NCBI GenBank assembly: GCA_016795205.1
Contig: JAEUHZ010000024.1
Coordinates: 145,563-209,562, forward strand
DNA length: 64,000 bases
Direction: 5' to 3'
Source of the DNA: Planctomycetota bacterium
GTDB taxonomy: Bacteria > Planctomycetota > UBA1135 > GCA-002686595
The translations under genes were made by a program, and so were the position numbers. This document shows, in pieces, positions 25,735 through 34,653 of the stretch (its first letter is position 1; the number at the start of each line of letters is the position of its first letter). The notes beneath the pieces are model-generated. The model was not told where the DNA came from and did not search any database. It was given only the letters and a program-made list of their open reading frames with translations.

Positions 25735-27644
25735 GCGGCGGCCTCCCCGGCGAGCTCGGGCAGCTCGATGCGCGCCAGCGTGCCGCGGCCCTCGGCCCGC
25801 GGCTCCAGGTGGATCGTCCCGCCCAACTCCTCGACGATCCGGCGCGAGATCGCCAAACCCAGCCCCGTGCCGTGGCTGCGCGTGGTGAAGTACGGCTCGA
25901 ACAGCCGCGCGCGCACCGTGTCCGAGAGGCCCACGCCATCGTCCTCGACCGAGAGCAGCACGCGACCGCCAGCGCGCGCGATCGCCAGGCGCAGCACGCC
26001 GCCGTCGGGCATGGCCTCGAAGGCGTTCGACACCAGGTTGATCAGCACGCGCCGGAGCTCGGCCGCGTCGGCGTGCACCCAGGCCGGTCCGCCCGACACC
26101 TCGACCGCGACGCGTGCCTCCCGCGCCCAGGCGGCGTTCAGCTCGACGGTCTCGTCGACGAGCTGCCGCAGATCGACACGCTCGGGATTCGTCTTGCGCG
26201 CGCCAGCGAAGGCCGAGAAGTCCGCCGCGATCTTGCGCATGTTCTCGACCTGACGGCGGATGAGCTCGATCGTGCGGTCGAAGATCGAATCGAATTCCGG
26301 GCTGCGCTCTCGCCGAGCGCGATCGAGGAGATTCGCGGACAAGAGCACCGGCGTCAGCGGGTTCTTGATCTCGTGCGCCACCTGGCGGGCCATCTCGCGC
26401 CAGGCGGCGTCCTTCTCGGCCTTGACGATCCGCGCGCGATTCTCCTTGAGCTCGGCCGTCATGCGGTTGAATGCGCGGCCGAGGTCGCCCAGCTCGTCGT
26501 CGGACGTGACGTCCACGCGCGCGTCCAGGTCACCTGCGCCGACCCGCTCCGCGTGCGCCTTGAGCTCGACGATGGGCCGCGTCGTGCGGCGCGCGACCAG
26601 GATCGTGAACACGACCACGACCAGCAGCACGAGGCCCGTGGCGCTCCACAGCACCGCGCGCAGTTGGTTGACCGTCGCGTACGTGTCCTCGTTGTCGATG
26701 CCCACGCCGACCACCCAGCCGAAGCCGTGGGGGGCGCCGCGGCAGTGCTTGAAGGCGGCGTTCTTCCAGCGCCCTTGGAACTTGTACTCGGGGTACATGC
26801 CCCAATCGTTGGCTCGCGCCGCCGCGGCCAGTTGGGGCAAGTCGACGGGCGGCGCCGACACGCGCTTCTCGTACAGCGCCGTGTTGGGATGCGCCAGGAT
26901 CGTGTCGCCGTCCGAGGCCCACAGCCAGGTGTAGGAGGTCTGGTAGACCTCGGAGCCGTCGACGGGCATGCGCGGCCGCACCTTGCGCAGGACCCTGTTC
27001 TGCACGTGACTCCAGTTCAGGAGCGCGTACACCGCGCCGACGACGCGCTCGGGGTCGGCGGGATCGCTCACGGGCATCGCGAATCCGACGTGGAAGTTCT
27101 CCGGATGTGGAACGCCCGAACGGACGCGCGGCGGCAGCAGGTCGGAGGAGTGGTGGTCGACGAGCACGACCTCGCCGCGCAGTGCCGGCCCGAACCACGA
27201 CTGCCGCCGGTAGTCGCGCTCGAGCGCGGCCAGGACCTCCGGCTGCAGGGGCTCGCCCAGCCGGTCGATGCTGCTCGAGACGACCAGCTCGCCGTCGGCG
27301 TTCACGGCCACGATCAAGTCCCACCCGCGGCCGGCCGACACGACGCGATCGAACGTGGCGGCCAGCGTCGGACGGAAGCCGGCCTGGCGCCCGTCCCACT
27401 CCGCCACGGTCCACGAGGTGATCGGCGTCGCGCGCGTCCAGGTCTCGACGTCGGCCAGGCGCTCGGAGACCTCGTCGTCGACGCGGCTCGCCGTCTCGCC
27501 GGCCATCGTGAGCAGGTAGTGCCGGACCGTCTCCCAGTGGCGCTCGGCGATCTTGCCGTCGACGTAGCCGGCGAAGCCCAGGAACGGCACGAGCACGGCC
27601 GCGAGTACGGTCAGGACCCACTTCGTCGCGATCCGGCGCAGCAC
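25731..27644 (-). CDS. Membrane sensor histidine kinase (NtrY-like, double-Cache sensor)
   Basis: 637 residues. Membrane helices at about 9-27 and 331-351 flank a periplasmic sensor of about 300 residues that looks like a dCache domain (VGFAMPVSDP, VGAVYALLNW segments). HAMP (352-405) leads into the dimerisation domain with H-box QVAHEIKNPLTP (His424) and an ATPase domain with NLVSNAFEAM, DDGVGLS and HGTGLGLAIS. The H-box type and the ERLR-spaced helices resemble NtrY. No response regulator is adjacent, so the partner lies elsewhere. GTG start at 27644; a TAGAGT box lies nine bases upstream and is shared with the divergent GT9 gene. Confidence 0.88.
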   Translation of the reverse strand: MLRRIATKWVLTVLAAVLVPFLGFAGYVDGKIAERHWETVRHYLLTMAGETASRVDDEVSERLADVETWTRATPITSWTVAEWDGRQAGFRPTLAATFDRVVSAGRGWDLIVAVNADGELVVSSSIDRLGEPLQPEVLAALERDYRRQSWFGPALRGEVVLVDHHSSDLLPPRVRSGVPHPENFHVGFAMPVSDPADPERVVGAVYALLNWSHVQNRVLRKVRPRMPVDGSEVYQTSYTWLWASDGDTILAHPNTALYEKRVSAPPVDLPQLAAAARANDWGMYPEYKFQGRWKNAAFKHCRGAPHGFGWVVGVGIDNEDTYATVNQLRAVLWSATGLVLLVVVVFTILVARRTTRPIVELKAHAERVGAGDLDARVDVTSDDELGDLGRAFNRMTAELKENRARIVKAEKDAAWREMARQVAHEIKNPLTPVLLSANLLDRARRERSPEFDSIFDRTIELIRRQVENMRKIAADFSAFAGARKTNPERVDLRQLVDETVELNAAWAREARVAVEVSGGPAWVHADAAELRRVLINLVSNAFEAMPDGGVLRLAIARAGGRVLLSVEDDGVGLSDTVRARLFEPYFTTRSHGTGLGLAISRRIVEELGGTIHLEPRAEGRGTLARIELPELAGEAAA

Positions 27645-27652
27645 GGGCCCGG

Positions 27653-27659
27653 TACTCTA
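27653..27659. promoter_or_regulatory. Shared bidirectional -10 element
   Basis: The 21-base space between two divergent start codons contains TACTCTA. Read on the plus strand TACTCT is seven bases before the ATG at 27666; read on the minus strand TAGAGT is nine bases before the GTG at 27644. One AT-containing site could therefore serve both directions. No -35 was found for either. Confidence 0.45.
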
Positions 27660-27665
27660 CGCGAC

Positions 27666-28730
27666 ATGGGCCTCGCACCGCAGCGCATCCTGATCGTGCG
27701 CCTGTCGCACTTGGGCGACGTGGCGCAGACGCTGCCGCTCTACCACGCACTGCGCGCGGCCCACCCCACCGCGCGCATCGCCTGGGCCGTGCAGCCCGAG
27801 TTCGCCGGCCTGGTCGAGCCGCTGCCGGGCCTGGAGCGCGCGATCCGCTTCGACCGCCGGGATGGCGCGCGCGGCTGGAGCCGCCTCGCGCGCGAGCTGG
27901 AGCAGTTCGGCGCCGACTGGACCATCGACGCGCAGGGCAACGTGAAGAGCGCGCTCGTGGCACTCGCCTCGCGCGCGCCGCGGCGCTCGGGCTACGCGCG
28001 CGCCGACTGGCGCGAGCCATTCGGAGCGACCTCGACCACGGAGGCCTGTGCTCCGGGCCCGTCGAGCGAGCACGCCGTCGACCGGCTGTTGCGCCTCGCG
28101 CGCCACGTCGCGCCGGGATGGGACGGCGTCCCGCGCTTCGATGCCGCCTTGTCGCCGGCGGAGCTCGCGCGCGGCGAGCGCGCGCTCGCGGCTCTCACGC
28201 ACGGCGCAGGGGGCGTCTTGATCCACCTGTCGAACCCCGCCGACGTGCGCGCCTGGCCACTGGCGCGCTGGGCCGAGGCCGCTCGCCTGGCGGCGGAGCA
28301 GGGTCCGGTCGTGATCGTGAGCGGCCCGGCCGAGGAGCTGCACGGCCGCGCACTCGAGCGCGAGCTGCGCGACCCGCGCGTCGCGCACCTCGTCGGCCAA
28401 CGCGGCCTGCGCGAGCTCGCCGCGCTGTTCACGGCCGCCGCGCGCCGCGGGATGGCGTTCGCGGGCTGCGACTCCGGCCCGCTGCACCTGGCCTGGGCCA
28501 GCGGCCTGCGCGTGGTGCTGCTCGCGGGGCCGCAGGACGAGTTCCGCACGGGCCCCTACCCGCCGCGCGGCCCGCACACGATCCTGCGCGCCGAGCCCCC
28601 GCCGGCCTGCGCGCCCTGCCGTGCGCGGCGCTGCGAGCACGCCGAGGGCCCCGTCTGCCTGAGCGCGATCGCCGGGCGCGAGCTCGACGCCGCGCTGCGA
28701 ACTCGAGCGCGAGGGCGCTCCGCGGGCTGA
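27666..28730 (+). CDS. Family 9 glycosyltransferase (heptosyltransferase-like)
   Basis: 354 residues. The N-terminal RILIVRLSHLGDVAQTLPL is the classic GT9 opening, and the nucleotide-sugar site appears as GCDSGPLHLAWASGL near residue 275. These enzymes add heptose or related sugars to the LPS inner core at the cytoplasmic face. A C-terminal Cys cluster (ACAPCRARRCEH...VC) is typical of many GT9 proteins. ATG at 27666. It is the only plus-strand gene between the kinase and the TPR lipoprotein, but it is functionally in line with the LPS genes at 30179-34628. Confidence 0.85.
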   Translation: MGLAPQRILIVRLSHLGDVAQTLPLYHALRAAHPTARIAWAVQPEFAGLVEPLPGLERAIRFDRRDGARGWSRLARELEQFGADWTIDAQGNVKSALVALASRAPRRSGYARADWREPFGATSTTEACAPGPSSEHAVDRLLRLARHVAPGWDGVPRFDAALSPAELARGERALAALTHGAGGVLIHLSNPADVRAWPLARWAEAARLAAEQGPVVIVSGPAEELHGRALERELRDPRVAHLVGQRGLRELAALFTAAARRGMAFAGCDSGPLHLAWASGLRVVLLAGPQDEFRTGPYPPRGPHTILRAEPPPACAPCRARRCEHAEGPVCLSAIAGRELDAALRTRARGRSAG

Positions 28731-28737
28731 GATCGCT

Positions 28738-28751
28738 CGCCCCACGGGGCG
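28738..28751. terminator. Possible terminator hairpin between convergent genes
   Basis: CGCCCC-AC-GGGGCG, six pairs with a two-base loop, just after the GT9 stop and before the convergent TPR gene end. No T-run, so weak evidence. Confidence 0.25.
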
Positions 28752-28825
28752 GCGGCCCCCGGCACGCAGCGCCCCGCGCCTGGCATCAGTTCGGCCGACG
28801 CCCGGCGAGCACGGCCGCGAGCGGC

Positions 28826-30076
28826 TCAGGAACTGCCCAAGGACCGCGTGAGCTCGCGGATCCGCACGGGCACGTCGCGATACTCGGGCCAGAAGAGCTC
28901 GATCTGCCGCAGCGTCTGGAGTTCCTCTTCCGGGGTCGCGGAGCTGCCGGACTTCTCGTACAGCTCGGCCGCGCGCCGCACGTACTCGCGCAACGTGTCG
29001 CGACGCGCGATCGCGTCCTTCCAGAACTGGGCCTCGGCCAAGAGCTCGTCGTAGCGGTCGGCGGCCTCCGCGAAGCGCCAGTCGCGCTCCATGGCCAACG
29101 CGTCGCGGTACACGGCGTCGAGTCGCGCGTCGCGCAGCTCTGCCAGGACGCCGTCGGCCAGGTCCTGCTGGGCAGTCGTCAGGGCCAGCGCCTCCTCGGC
29201 CAGCTTCTGGGCCTTCTCCGGGCGGCCGCGCACGATCTCGATGCGCGCCAGCTTGAGCTTCTCGCCCGCCTGCTGCTCCGTGCGCGCACGCTCCAGGGCG
29301 GCCTTGGCGTCCTCGTTCCCGGGGTCGAGCAGCACCGCCATCCGGTACTCGCCGCGCGCCGCGCCGAAGCGGCCGTGCTCCTCGTGCGCGCGCCCGGCCG
29401 CCAGGCGCTGGACCGCCAGGAGCGCCTGGACCTCGTCCCGGCGGTCGCGCGCCCGGCTCTGCGCGCCCTGATATTTCTGCGCGTAGTCGAAGCGCGAGCG
29501 CGCGTACTCGAGCCAGTAGTCCGAGTAGGCGTGCAATCCGTCCTTGAAGTAGCTCGTGCCGAGCCCGGCCCGATAACGCAAGAGCAGCACCGCCAACTCG
29601 CGCGCCTCCCGCGCACCGGGCACCAGCGGGTCGGCGGCCAAGGCCGCCTCGTAGTGCGTGACGGCCTCCGCGATCTGGTCGTTGGCGTGCAGCTCGAGCC
29701 CCAGCCCGAGCTCGCGCAGCGCCAGCTTGCGCCGCGTCTTCTCCAGCCAGTGGGCGGATTCCCGCGACTGCGGGTCGACGGCCAGCGCGTCCAGGAAGGC
29801 CTCGATGGCCTCGACGTCCTGGTCGGCGAACGTGAGGCGCCGGCCACGCTCCACGTGCCAAGCCACGCTGGTCTCGCGGTGCAGCCGTTGCGCGGCGGGG
29901 TCCTCGGGCGCGCGCTCGACGGCCGCCGCGGCCTTGCGCACGGCCTCGTCGAAGTAGCCGTGAGCGACGAGCCAGCGGGCGTCCTGATCCTCGGGGCGCG
30001 GGGTGGAGGCGCAGCCCCAGGCCAGGAGCGCGGCCGCGGCGGCGACGGTCGGGCGGAGTCTCGGAACTTCCTTCAT
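28826..30076 (-). CDS. TPR-repeat lipoprotein
   Basis: 416 residues. Signal peptide with lipobox LAWG-C22. Most of the mature chain is helical with TPR-like units (for example AIEAFLDALAVDPQSRESAHWLEK and ARGEYRMAVLLDPGNEDAKAALERAR, each under 25 residues apart). Four to six repeats are likely. No catalytic motif. TPR lipoproteins of this sort scaffold envelope complexes; its place between GT9 and the Lpt-type permeases suggests, without proof, an envelope assembly role. ATG at 30076; a TAGCCT sequence lies 64 bases upstream as a weak promoter candidate. Confidence 0.7.
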   Translation of the reverse strand: MKEVPRLRPTVAAAAALLAWGCASTPRPEDQDARWLVAHGYFDEAVRKAAAAVERAPEDPAAQRLHRETSVAWHVERGRRLTFADQDVEAIEAFLDALAVDPQSRESAHWLEKTRRKLALRELGLGLELHANDQIAEAVTHYEAALAADPLVPGAREARELAVLLLRYRAGLGTSYFKDGLHAYSDYWLEYARSRFDYAQKYQGAQSRARDRRDEVQALLAVQRLAAGRAHEEHGRFGAARGEYRMAVLLDPGNEDAKAALERARTEQQAGEKLKLARIEIVRGRPEKAQKLAEEALALTTAQQDLADGVLAELRDARLDAVYRDALAMERDWRFAEAADRYDELLAEAQFWKDAIARRDTLREYVRRAAELYEKSGSSATPEEELQTLRQIELFWPEYRDVPVRIRELTRSLGSS

Positions 30077-30178
30077 GGTGGCTCGGGGAGGTCGCTCGCT
30101 GCCGCTCAGACTGCGTGGCCCGCGTCTTCTTCCCGGGCGCAGGCTAACCGGCTCTGGCGCGTCGTTGCGAGGGTCAGG

Positions 30179-31303
30179 TCAGCTCCGCATCCCGTCGTAG
30201 AGCACGATCCCCAGGCTCCCGAACACGAGGATCGGCAGCCAGGCCGCGATCGGCGCGTCGAGGGTCCCCTGGATGCCCAGGTTCCGGCACACGAAGTCCG
30301 CGGCGAAGTAGGCCACGCACAGCAGGAAGGCCGAGGCCAGGGAGCGTGCGCCGCCACCCCGCTCGTGACGCAGGAGCAGCGGCAACCCGACCAAGAGGAG
30401 CACCAGGTTCCCCAGCGGGAAGGTCACGTGGTATTGGAGCAGCGTGCGGTAGGCCACGTTGTCCGGGTCGCGCGAGCCCAGCTCGCGAGCCTCGGCGAAG
30501 CTCAGCTCCTCGGGCTTCTCCCGCGCGCGTTGGAAGGTCTGCACGAGACGCGGCGTGAAGGCGAAGCCGGCCAGCTCGTGCACGGTCTCCGTGCGCTGCT
30601 CGCCGCCCCCCACGGCGGTGGTGCGCACGCCGGCGTCCAGCCACCAGCGGGGCGGGGAGGCCGCCGGCTCCCACACGGCGCGGGGGGCGACCGTCGTGAT
30701 CGTGCGCGCGCCGTCGAAGAGGTGCTCCTCCAGGCCCTCGACGCGCGGCGCCCCGCCGTCCGCGGGGCGCGGCCAGTAGCGCGAGAGCTTCACCACGCTG
30801 CCGCGCCCGTCCCGCAGGAACAGGTTGGCGACCACGGGATGGGCCTCCTTCTGGTCGAGGTAGTGCCGCAGGGCGTCCCGCCTCGGCGCGAGGTCGGCGG
30901 CGGCCCACTCGCGCAGGCCGAACATCAGCGCGCCGATCAGCACGGCCACGGCGACCAGCGGGGCCAGCAGGCGCTGGGCGCTGACTCCCGCGGCCAGCGC
31001 GGCCACGGCCTCGGCGTGCCGCACGAGCTTCGACACGGTGAAGAGCCCGGCGACCAGGGTCACGAACGGGGCGACCTGCAGGAACAGGAACGGCAGGTGG
31101 AGCCCGTAGTAGTGGGCGATCACGCCCGCGCCGGCCCGCGAGCCGTCGGGGAACTTGCCCAGGTAGTCGTCGAGGTTCGCGGCCATGTCCATGATCAGGT
31201 ACAGGCCGACGACCAGCAGCAGCGCCGTCGTGTACGACGAGGCGAACAGCGCCAGCACGTAGCGGTCGACGCGCCCCAGGATCCGCAGGCTGCCACGCTT
31301 CAT
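30179..31303 (-). CDS. LptF/LptG-family (YjgP/YjgQ) permease, second copy
   Basis: 374 residues with the family layout: three N-terminal membrane helices (RYVLALFASSYTTALLLVV start), a periplasmic beta-jellyroll of about 170 residues, and three C-terminal helices (FPLGNLVLLLVGLPLL...). The pair LptF/LptG forms the inner-membrane channel of the LPS exporter with the LptB ATPase, which is not in this window. Its ATG at 31303 overlaps the stop of the preceding permease gene (ATGA), so the two subunits are coupled and probably made in equal amounts. This copy is more LptG-like by order. Confidence 0.85.
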   Translation of the reverse strand: MKRGSLRILGRVDRYVLALFASSYTTALLLVVGLYLIMDMAANLDDYLGKFPDGSRAGAGVIAHYYGLHLPFLFLQVAPFVTLVAGLFTVSKLVRHAEAVAALAAGVSAQRLLAPLVAVAVLIGALMFGLREWAAADLAPRRDALRHYLDQKEAHPVVANLFLRDGRGSVVKLSRYWPRPADGGAPRVEGLEEHLFDGARTITTVAPRAVWEPAASPPRWWLDAGVRTTAVGGGEQRTETVHELAGFAFTPRLVQTFQRAREKPEELSFAEARELGSRDPDNVAYRTLLQYHVTFPLGNLVLLLVGLPLLLRHERGGGARSLASAFLLCVAYFAADFVCRNLGIQGTLDAPIAAWLPILVFGSLGIVLYDGMRS

Positions 31304-32361
31304 CGCCGGAACACCTTCCAGCACAGCCAGGTCCCCGCGGCCGCCCCCAGCGCGATGGCGGCCCAGGCGCAGGGCTCGGGCGGGAGCACGCCCTTGTCGG
31401 CGAGCTGCTTCCCCAGGCGCATGTGGAGCAGGTAGAAGGCCAACGCGTAGCCGGCGGCGGCCGCCAGCCCCTTGAGCTGGTTGCCACGGCCTTGCGACAG
31501 ACCGGTCGCGGTGCCGAGCAGGAGGAACACGCCGAAGACGGTGGCCAGCGACAGCCGGTAGTGCAGCTCGAAGCGCAGCTCCTGCCGCCGGTCGCCCACC
31601 GCGCCGGCGGCCAGCTCGTCGCGGATCCGCGTGTTCGTGCAGTAGCGCATGGCGTCGTAACGCCCCTCCTTCTTGGCGCGCAGCTCTTCGAGGTCGATGC
31701 GCAGCGTCATGTCGCCGTTCAGGATCTCCGCGCCCCCGATCAGCGTGCGCGCATTGCGGAACAGGAGCAGGATGTTCGGCTCCTCGACGCGCACGTCGAT
31801 GCGGTCGGCGCGCAGATTGCGCGCCGCGTCGTCCCCCACGGCCGGCACGTGCACGTGCGCGTCGACGAAGGCCTTGCCTTCCCGTCGGCGCGAGGTCAGG
31901 TAGAAGTCGCCGAACTGCAGATCGGTGCGCCCCGGATTCAGCTCGCGCACGGCTTGTGAGAGCGCGCTGACCAGGTACCGACTCTGGCGCAGGCGGATCT
32001 GTGGCAAGACATCCGACAGCATCCACAGCGTCGTGGCCGACAGCAGCAGTGCGACGAGGAGCCCGGGCCACAGCATGTGGAACGGCCTGCGCCCGGTCAT
32101 GCGGATGGCCGTCCACTCGTTGTCCTGCGCGATGCGCCCATAGGTGGCCACCACGCCCAGGAGGAAGGACAGTGGCAACAGGTAGGGCAGGAGTCCCGAG
32201 AGGAGCAGCGGCAGGTAGAGCAGGATCGCCCCCACCTGCACGCCCTGGAGCTTGTGGATCGCCGAGACCGCGACCGCGGGCAGCGCCAGGACGAGCATGC
32301 CGCCCAGGGTGAACGCGATCGCGACGACCAGTTCGCGGAGGACGTGGAGGAAGAGACGCAT
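31300..32361 (-). CDS. LptF/LptG-family (YjgP/YjgQ) permease, first copy
   Basis: 353 residues with six membrane helices in two groups of three around a periplasmic domain. The cytoplasmic loop DNEWTAIRMTGRRPFHML carries the coupling-helix pattern of this family (E-x2-A-x-R-x-x-G). Closing helices include YRLSLATVFGVFLLLGTATGL. It precedes and overlaps the second permease gene. Divergent from the WaaP-like kinase gene with only 37 bases between start codons. ATG at 32361. Confidence 0.85.
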   Translation of the reverse strand: MRLFLHVLRELVVAIAFTLGGMLVLALPAVAVSAIHKLQGVQVGAILLYLPLLLSGLLPYLLPLSFLLGVVATYGRIAQDNEWTAIRMTGRRPFHMLWPGLLVALLLSATTLWMLSDVLPQIRLRQSRYLVSALSQAVRELNPGRTDLQFGDFYLTSRRREGKAFVDAHVHVPAVGDDAARNLRADRIDVRVEEPNILLLFRNARTLIGGAEILNGDMTLRIDLEELRAKKEGRYDAMRYCTNTRIRDELAAGAVGDRRQELRFELHYRLSLATVFGVFLLLGTATGLSQGRGNQLKGLAAAAGYALAFYLLHMRLGKQLADKGVLPPEPCAWAAIALGAAAGTWLCWKVFRR

Positions 32362-32386
32362 GCGGTCGGGCGCCGGGCGGGCGGAG

Positions 32387-32392
32387 TACAAT
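32387..32392 (+). promoter_or_regulatory. TANNNT box, leaderless promoter candidate for the WaaP-like kinase
   Basis: TACAAT, five of six bases of the -10 consensus, six bases before the GTG at 32399. Lies in the 37-base divergent gap with the first Lpt permease. No -35 recognised. Confidence 0.5.
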
Positions 32393-32398
32393 CCGCGC

Positions 32399-33694
32399 GT
32401 GCCGGGAACGCAACCGCGCGAGGTCCTGAAACGCCGGCCCTGGCGCACGAGCGAGGTCGAGTCCGGGCCGCGACCGGCTTTCGTCAAGCGCTTCCACGAT
32501 GCGCGCTTCCCGGGCCGGGCAGTGGGCCGCTGGAGGGACCGGCGCCGCGCGCGGCGCGAGGCGCGGCGGCTCACGGCGCTCGCCGCGGCCGGGGTGCCGG
32601 TTCCGCGCGTGCTGGGCGTGGCGGAAACCGCCGGTGGCGTCGAGCTGCGGCTCGAGCTCCTGGAGAGCGCGCGGCCGGTCTCCACGGCGCTCGCCGCAGG
32701 TCTGGCCGCGGGGCGCGCGATCGAGGGGCCAGGCCTGGCGCGAGCGCTGGGCACTCTGCTCGCGCGCCTGCACGCGGCGGGCTTCGCACACGGCGACCTG
32801 CACGCGGGCAACGCGCTCCTCGACGGCCAGGGACGAGCCTGGATCGTCGACGCGGCCGCCATCCGGGCCGCGACGCCGGCCCGCGTGGCGCGCGATCTGG
32901 TGCGCGCCGCCGCGGCAGCGCGCGAGACGTCCAGCCCACGCTTCCGCGCACGCTTCCTGCTGGCCTACCTCGCGGCCGCCGGGGACGCGCGGCGCAGCGA
33001 GGCGTCCGCGCTGGCCGAAGCGCTGGAGGCCGCCGGCCGACTCGAGCGCCGCGCGCGCGTGGCAGCGGAGTCCGACCGCTGGCTGCGCGCCTCGGGTGCG
33101 GTCGCCCCTCATCGGGAGCCGGGTCTCGTGCTGTGGTTCCCCACCACGCTCGGACCCGCCAGCGCGCTGGCCGCGGCGCGCGCGACGTTGGCCGGCGCCG
33201 GAAGCTCCGCGTACCGCGTCGTCCATGGCCGGCGCGCGCGCGGGGCTTGGCTCGCGCAGGCGCGGCTCGTCGAGCACGGGATCCCCGCCGCCCAGCCGCT
33301 GGCGTTCGTCGAGCGACCGCGGCGCGTGGCGGTCTTCGCCCAGCCCCGGGGCGCGCGCGCGCCGCGCGACGGGTCAGCAAGCGACGCGCGCGCGCTCGGC
33401 GCGCTGGCTGGCGCGCTGTTCGACCGCGGTCTGTGCCTCGGCGCCCCGGCGGCCGCGATCGGCGCGGACGGCCGTGCGCACGCGCTCCCGGGGGCGGGCC
33501 TGGTCGGCGCGCCGAGCGTCGCGCGGGCGCTGCGACCCTGGCGCGCGGGCTTTGGAACCGACTGGACGCGCGCACCCGGCTTCGCGGCGGCGTTCGCCAC
33601 CGCGCAGCGGGGGTCGCGCGTCCAGCGCGAGGCCGTGCACGCCGCGCTGGCGCGCGCGATCGAGCTCCATGCCCCTCCCCACCGCCAAGCGTAG
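32399..33694 (+). CDS. WaaP/Kdo-kinase-like protein with a second degenerate half
   Basis: 431 residues. The first half (about 1-215) is a lipopolysaccharide-kinase-like domain: a candidate ATP lysine K30 in PAFVKRF, the catalytic loop H131-G-D133-LHAG-N138, and a metal-site Asp at 151 (WIVDAA). The second half (about 225-431) repeats the general shape (WFPTTLG, YRVVHGRRARGAWLAQARLVEHGIPAAQPLAF) but has no HxDxxxxN loop, so it is a probable pseudokinase. WaaP-like enzymes phosphorylate LPS core sugars. The GTG start at 32399 follows a TACAAT box by six bases. It overlaps the acyltransferase gene by 26 bases. Confidence 0.7.
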   Translation: MPGTQPREVLKRRPWRTSEVESGPRPAFVKRFHDARFPGRAVGRWRDRRRARREARRLTALAAAGVPVPRVLGVAETAGGVELRLELLESARPVSTALAAGLAAGRAIEGPGLARALGTLLARLHAAGFAHGDLHAGNALLDGQGRAWIVDAAAIRAATPARVARDLVRAAAAARETSSPRFRARFLLAYLAAAGDARRSEASALAEALEAAGRLERRARVAAESDRWLRASGAVAPHREPGLVLWFPTTLGPASALAAARATLAGAGSSAYRVVHGRRARGAWLAQARLVEHGIPAAQPLAFVERPRRVAVFAQPRGARAPRDGSASDARALGALAGALFDRGLCLGAPAAAIGADGRAHALPGAGLVGAPSVARALRPWRAGFGTDWTRAPGFAAAFATAQRGSRVQREAVHAALARAIELHAPPHRQA

Positions 33695-34628
33695 GCGTCG
33701 CGCGCTGCGCGCGCGCCTGCTCGACGCCCTGACCGGCGCGGCGCGCGTCGCGCCGCGCGTCGTCGTCGAGGGCGCGCTGTGTGCCTGTGCGCCGCTCGCG
33801 CGCTGGACGCGATTCGAGCGCATGACACGCGCGAACCTCGCGCGGGCCCTCCCGGAGCTCGACCCGGCCGAGCGGCTGCGCATCGCCGGAGCCGTGCGCC
33901 GCCACGCCGCGCGACAGTTCGCGAGCTGGCTGCGACTCGCCTCCAGCGACGCGCCGCGCGGCGCGTGGATCGACGAGCTCGTCGAGGCCGACGCCTCGCT
34001 CGAGCTGCTCGGCGCCGCGCTGGCGCGCGGCCGAGGCGCGATCGTCGCCACGGCGCACCTGGGCGACTGGGAGCTGTGCGCCACGCGCCTCGTCCGGCTG
34101 GGATTCCGCGGCGCCGTGGTCGGACTGCGGCGGCCGAACGACCCCAGCGCGCTGTGGATCGAGGCCGCGCGCGCACGGCACGGGCTGCGCACCATTCCCC
34201 AATCGGCGCCGCCGCGCGAGCTCTTGCACGTGCTCGCGCGCGGCGAGTGCCTCGGGATCCTGGCCGACCTCGACGCGCGCCGCCTGGACGGGATCGAGTT
34301 GCCCTTCCTGGGCCTCCCGGCGCGCACGTTGACGGCTCCGGCGGCGCTGGCGCGGGCCTCGGGCGCGCCGATCGTGCCGGTGCGCTGCGTGCGGGAACGG
34401 TCGGGCCGCTACCGGCTCGCGGCCGAGGCGCCGATCGAGCTCGACCCGACCCTGCCGCGCGAGCTGGCGCGGCGCGACGCGCTGGCGCGCCTGAACGCCG
34501 TCTACGCGCGCTGGATCCGGGCCGCGCCGGAACAGTGGGCCTGGCACCAGGATCGGTGGCGCCGCCCGGGTGGAACGGCGACCCCGGCAGCTTTACAAAG
34601 CCCTGATCAAGGGTTCGCTGCGGACTGA
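33669..34628 (+). CDS. LpxL/HtrB-type lysophospholipid (lipid A) acyltransferase
   Basis: 319 residues. The acyltransferase motif H-x4-E is H130-LGDW-E135 in a TAHLGDWEL segment, and the C-terminal PEQWAWHQDRW is the well-known signature of the family. The N-terminal part is basic and amphipathic, suited to the inner face of the inner membrane. These enzymes add secondary acyl chains to lipid A. ATG at 33669 inside the kinase gene, 26 bases before its stop, indicating translational coupling of core phosphorylation and acylation genes. Confidence 0.85.
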   Translation: MPLPTAKRRRRALRARLLDALTGAARVAPRVVVEGALCACAPLARWTRFERMTRANLARALPELDPAERLRIAGAVRRHAARQFASWLRLASSDAPRGAWIDELVEADASLELLGAALARGRGAIVATAHLGDWELCATRLVRLGFRGAVVGLRRPNDPSALWIEAARARHGLRTIPQSAPPRELLHVLARGECLGILADLDARRLDGIELPFLGLPARTLTAPAALARASGAPIVPVRCVRERSGRYRLAAEAPIELDPTLPRELARRDALARLNAVYARWIRAAPEQWAWHQDRWRRPGGTATPAALQSPDQGFAAD

Positions 34629-34639
34629 CCCGGTCCGCC

Positions 34640-34645
34640 TAGCGT
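34640..34645 (+). promoter_or_regulatory. TANNNT box before phoB
   Basis: TAGCGT, eight bases before the ATG at 34654. It may give a near-leaderless phoB transcript independent of the upstream acyltransferase. I found no Pho-box-like direct repeats here. Confidence 0.4.
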
Positions 34646-34653
34646 CCCCCGCC

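Noticed and set aside
25503..27660. A plus-strand open frame upstream of the GT9 gene, over 700 codons
   Set aside because: Antisense to the epimerase and histidine kinase, which have clear motifs. The GT9 motif begins right at the ATG at 27666.
28826..30076. Sel1-type or enzyme-bearing function for the TPR lipoprotein
   Set aside because: Only generic helical repeats are visible; no catalytic or Sel1 consensus could be read.
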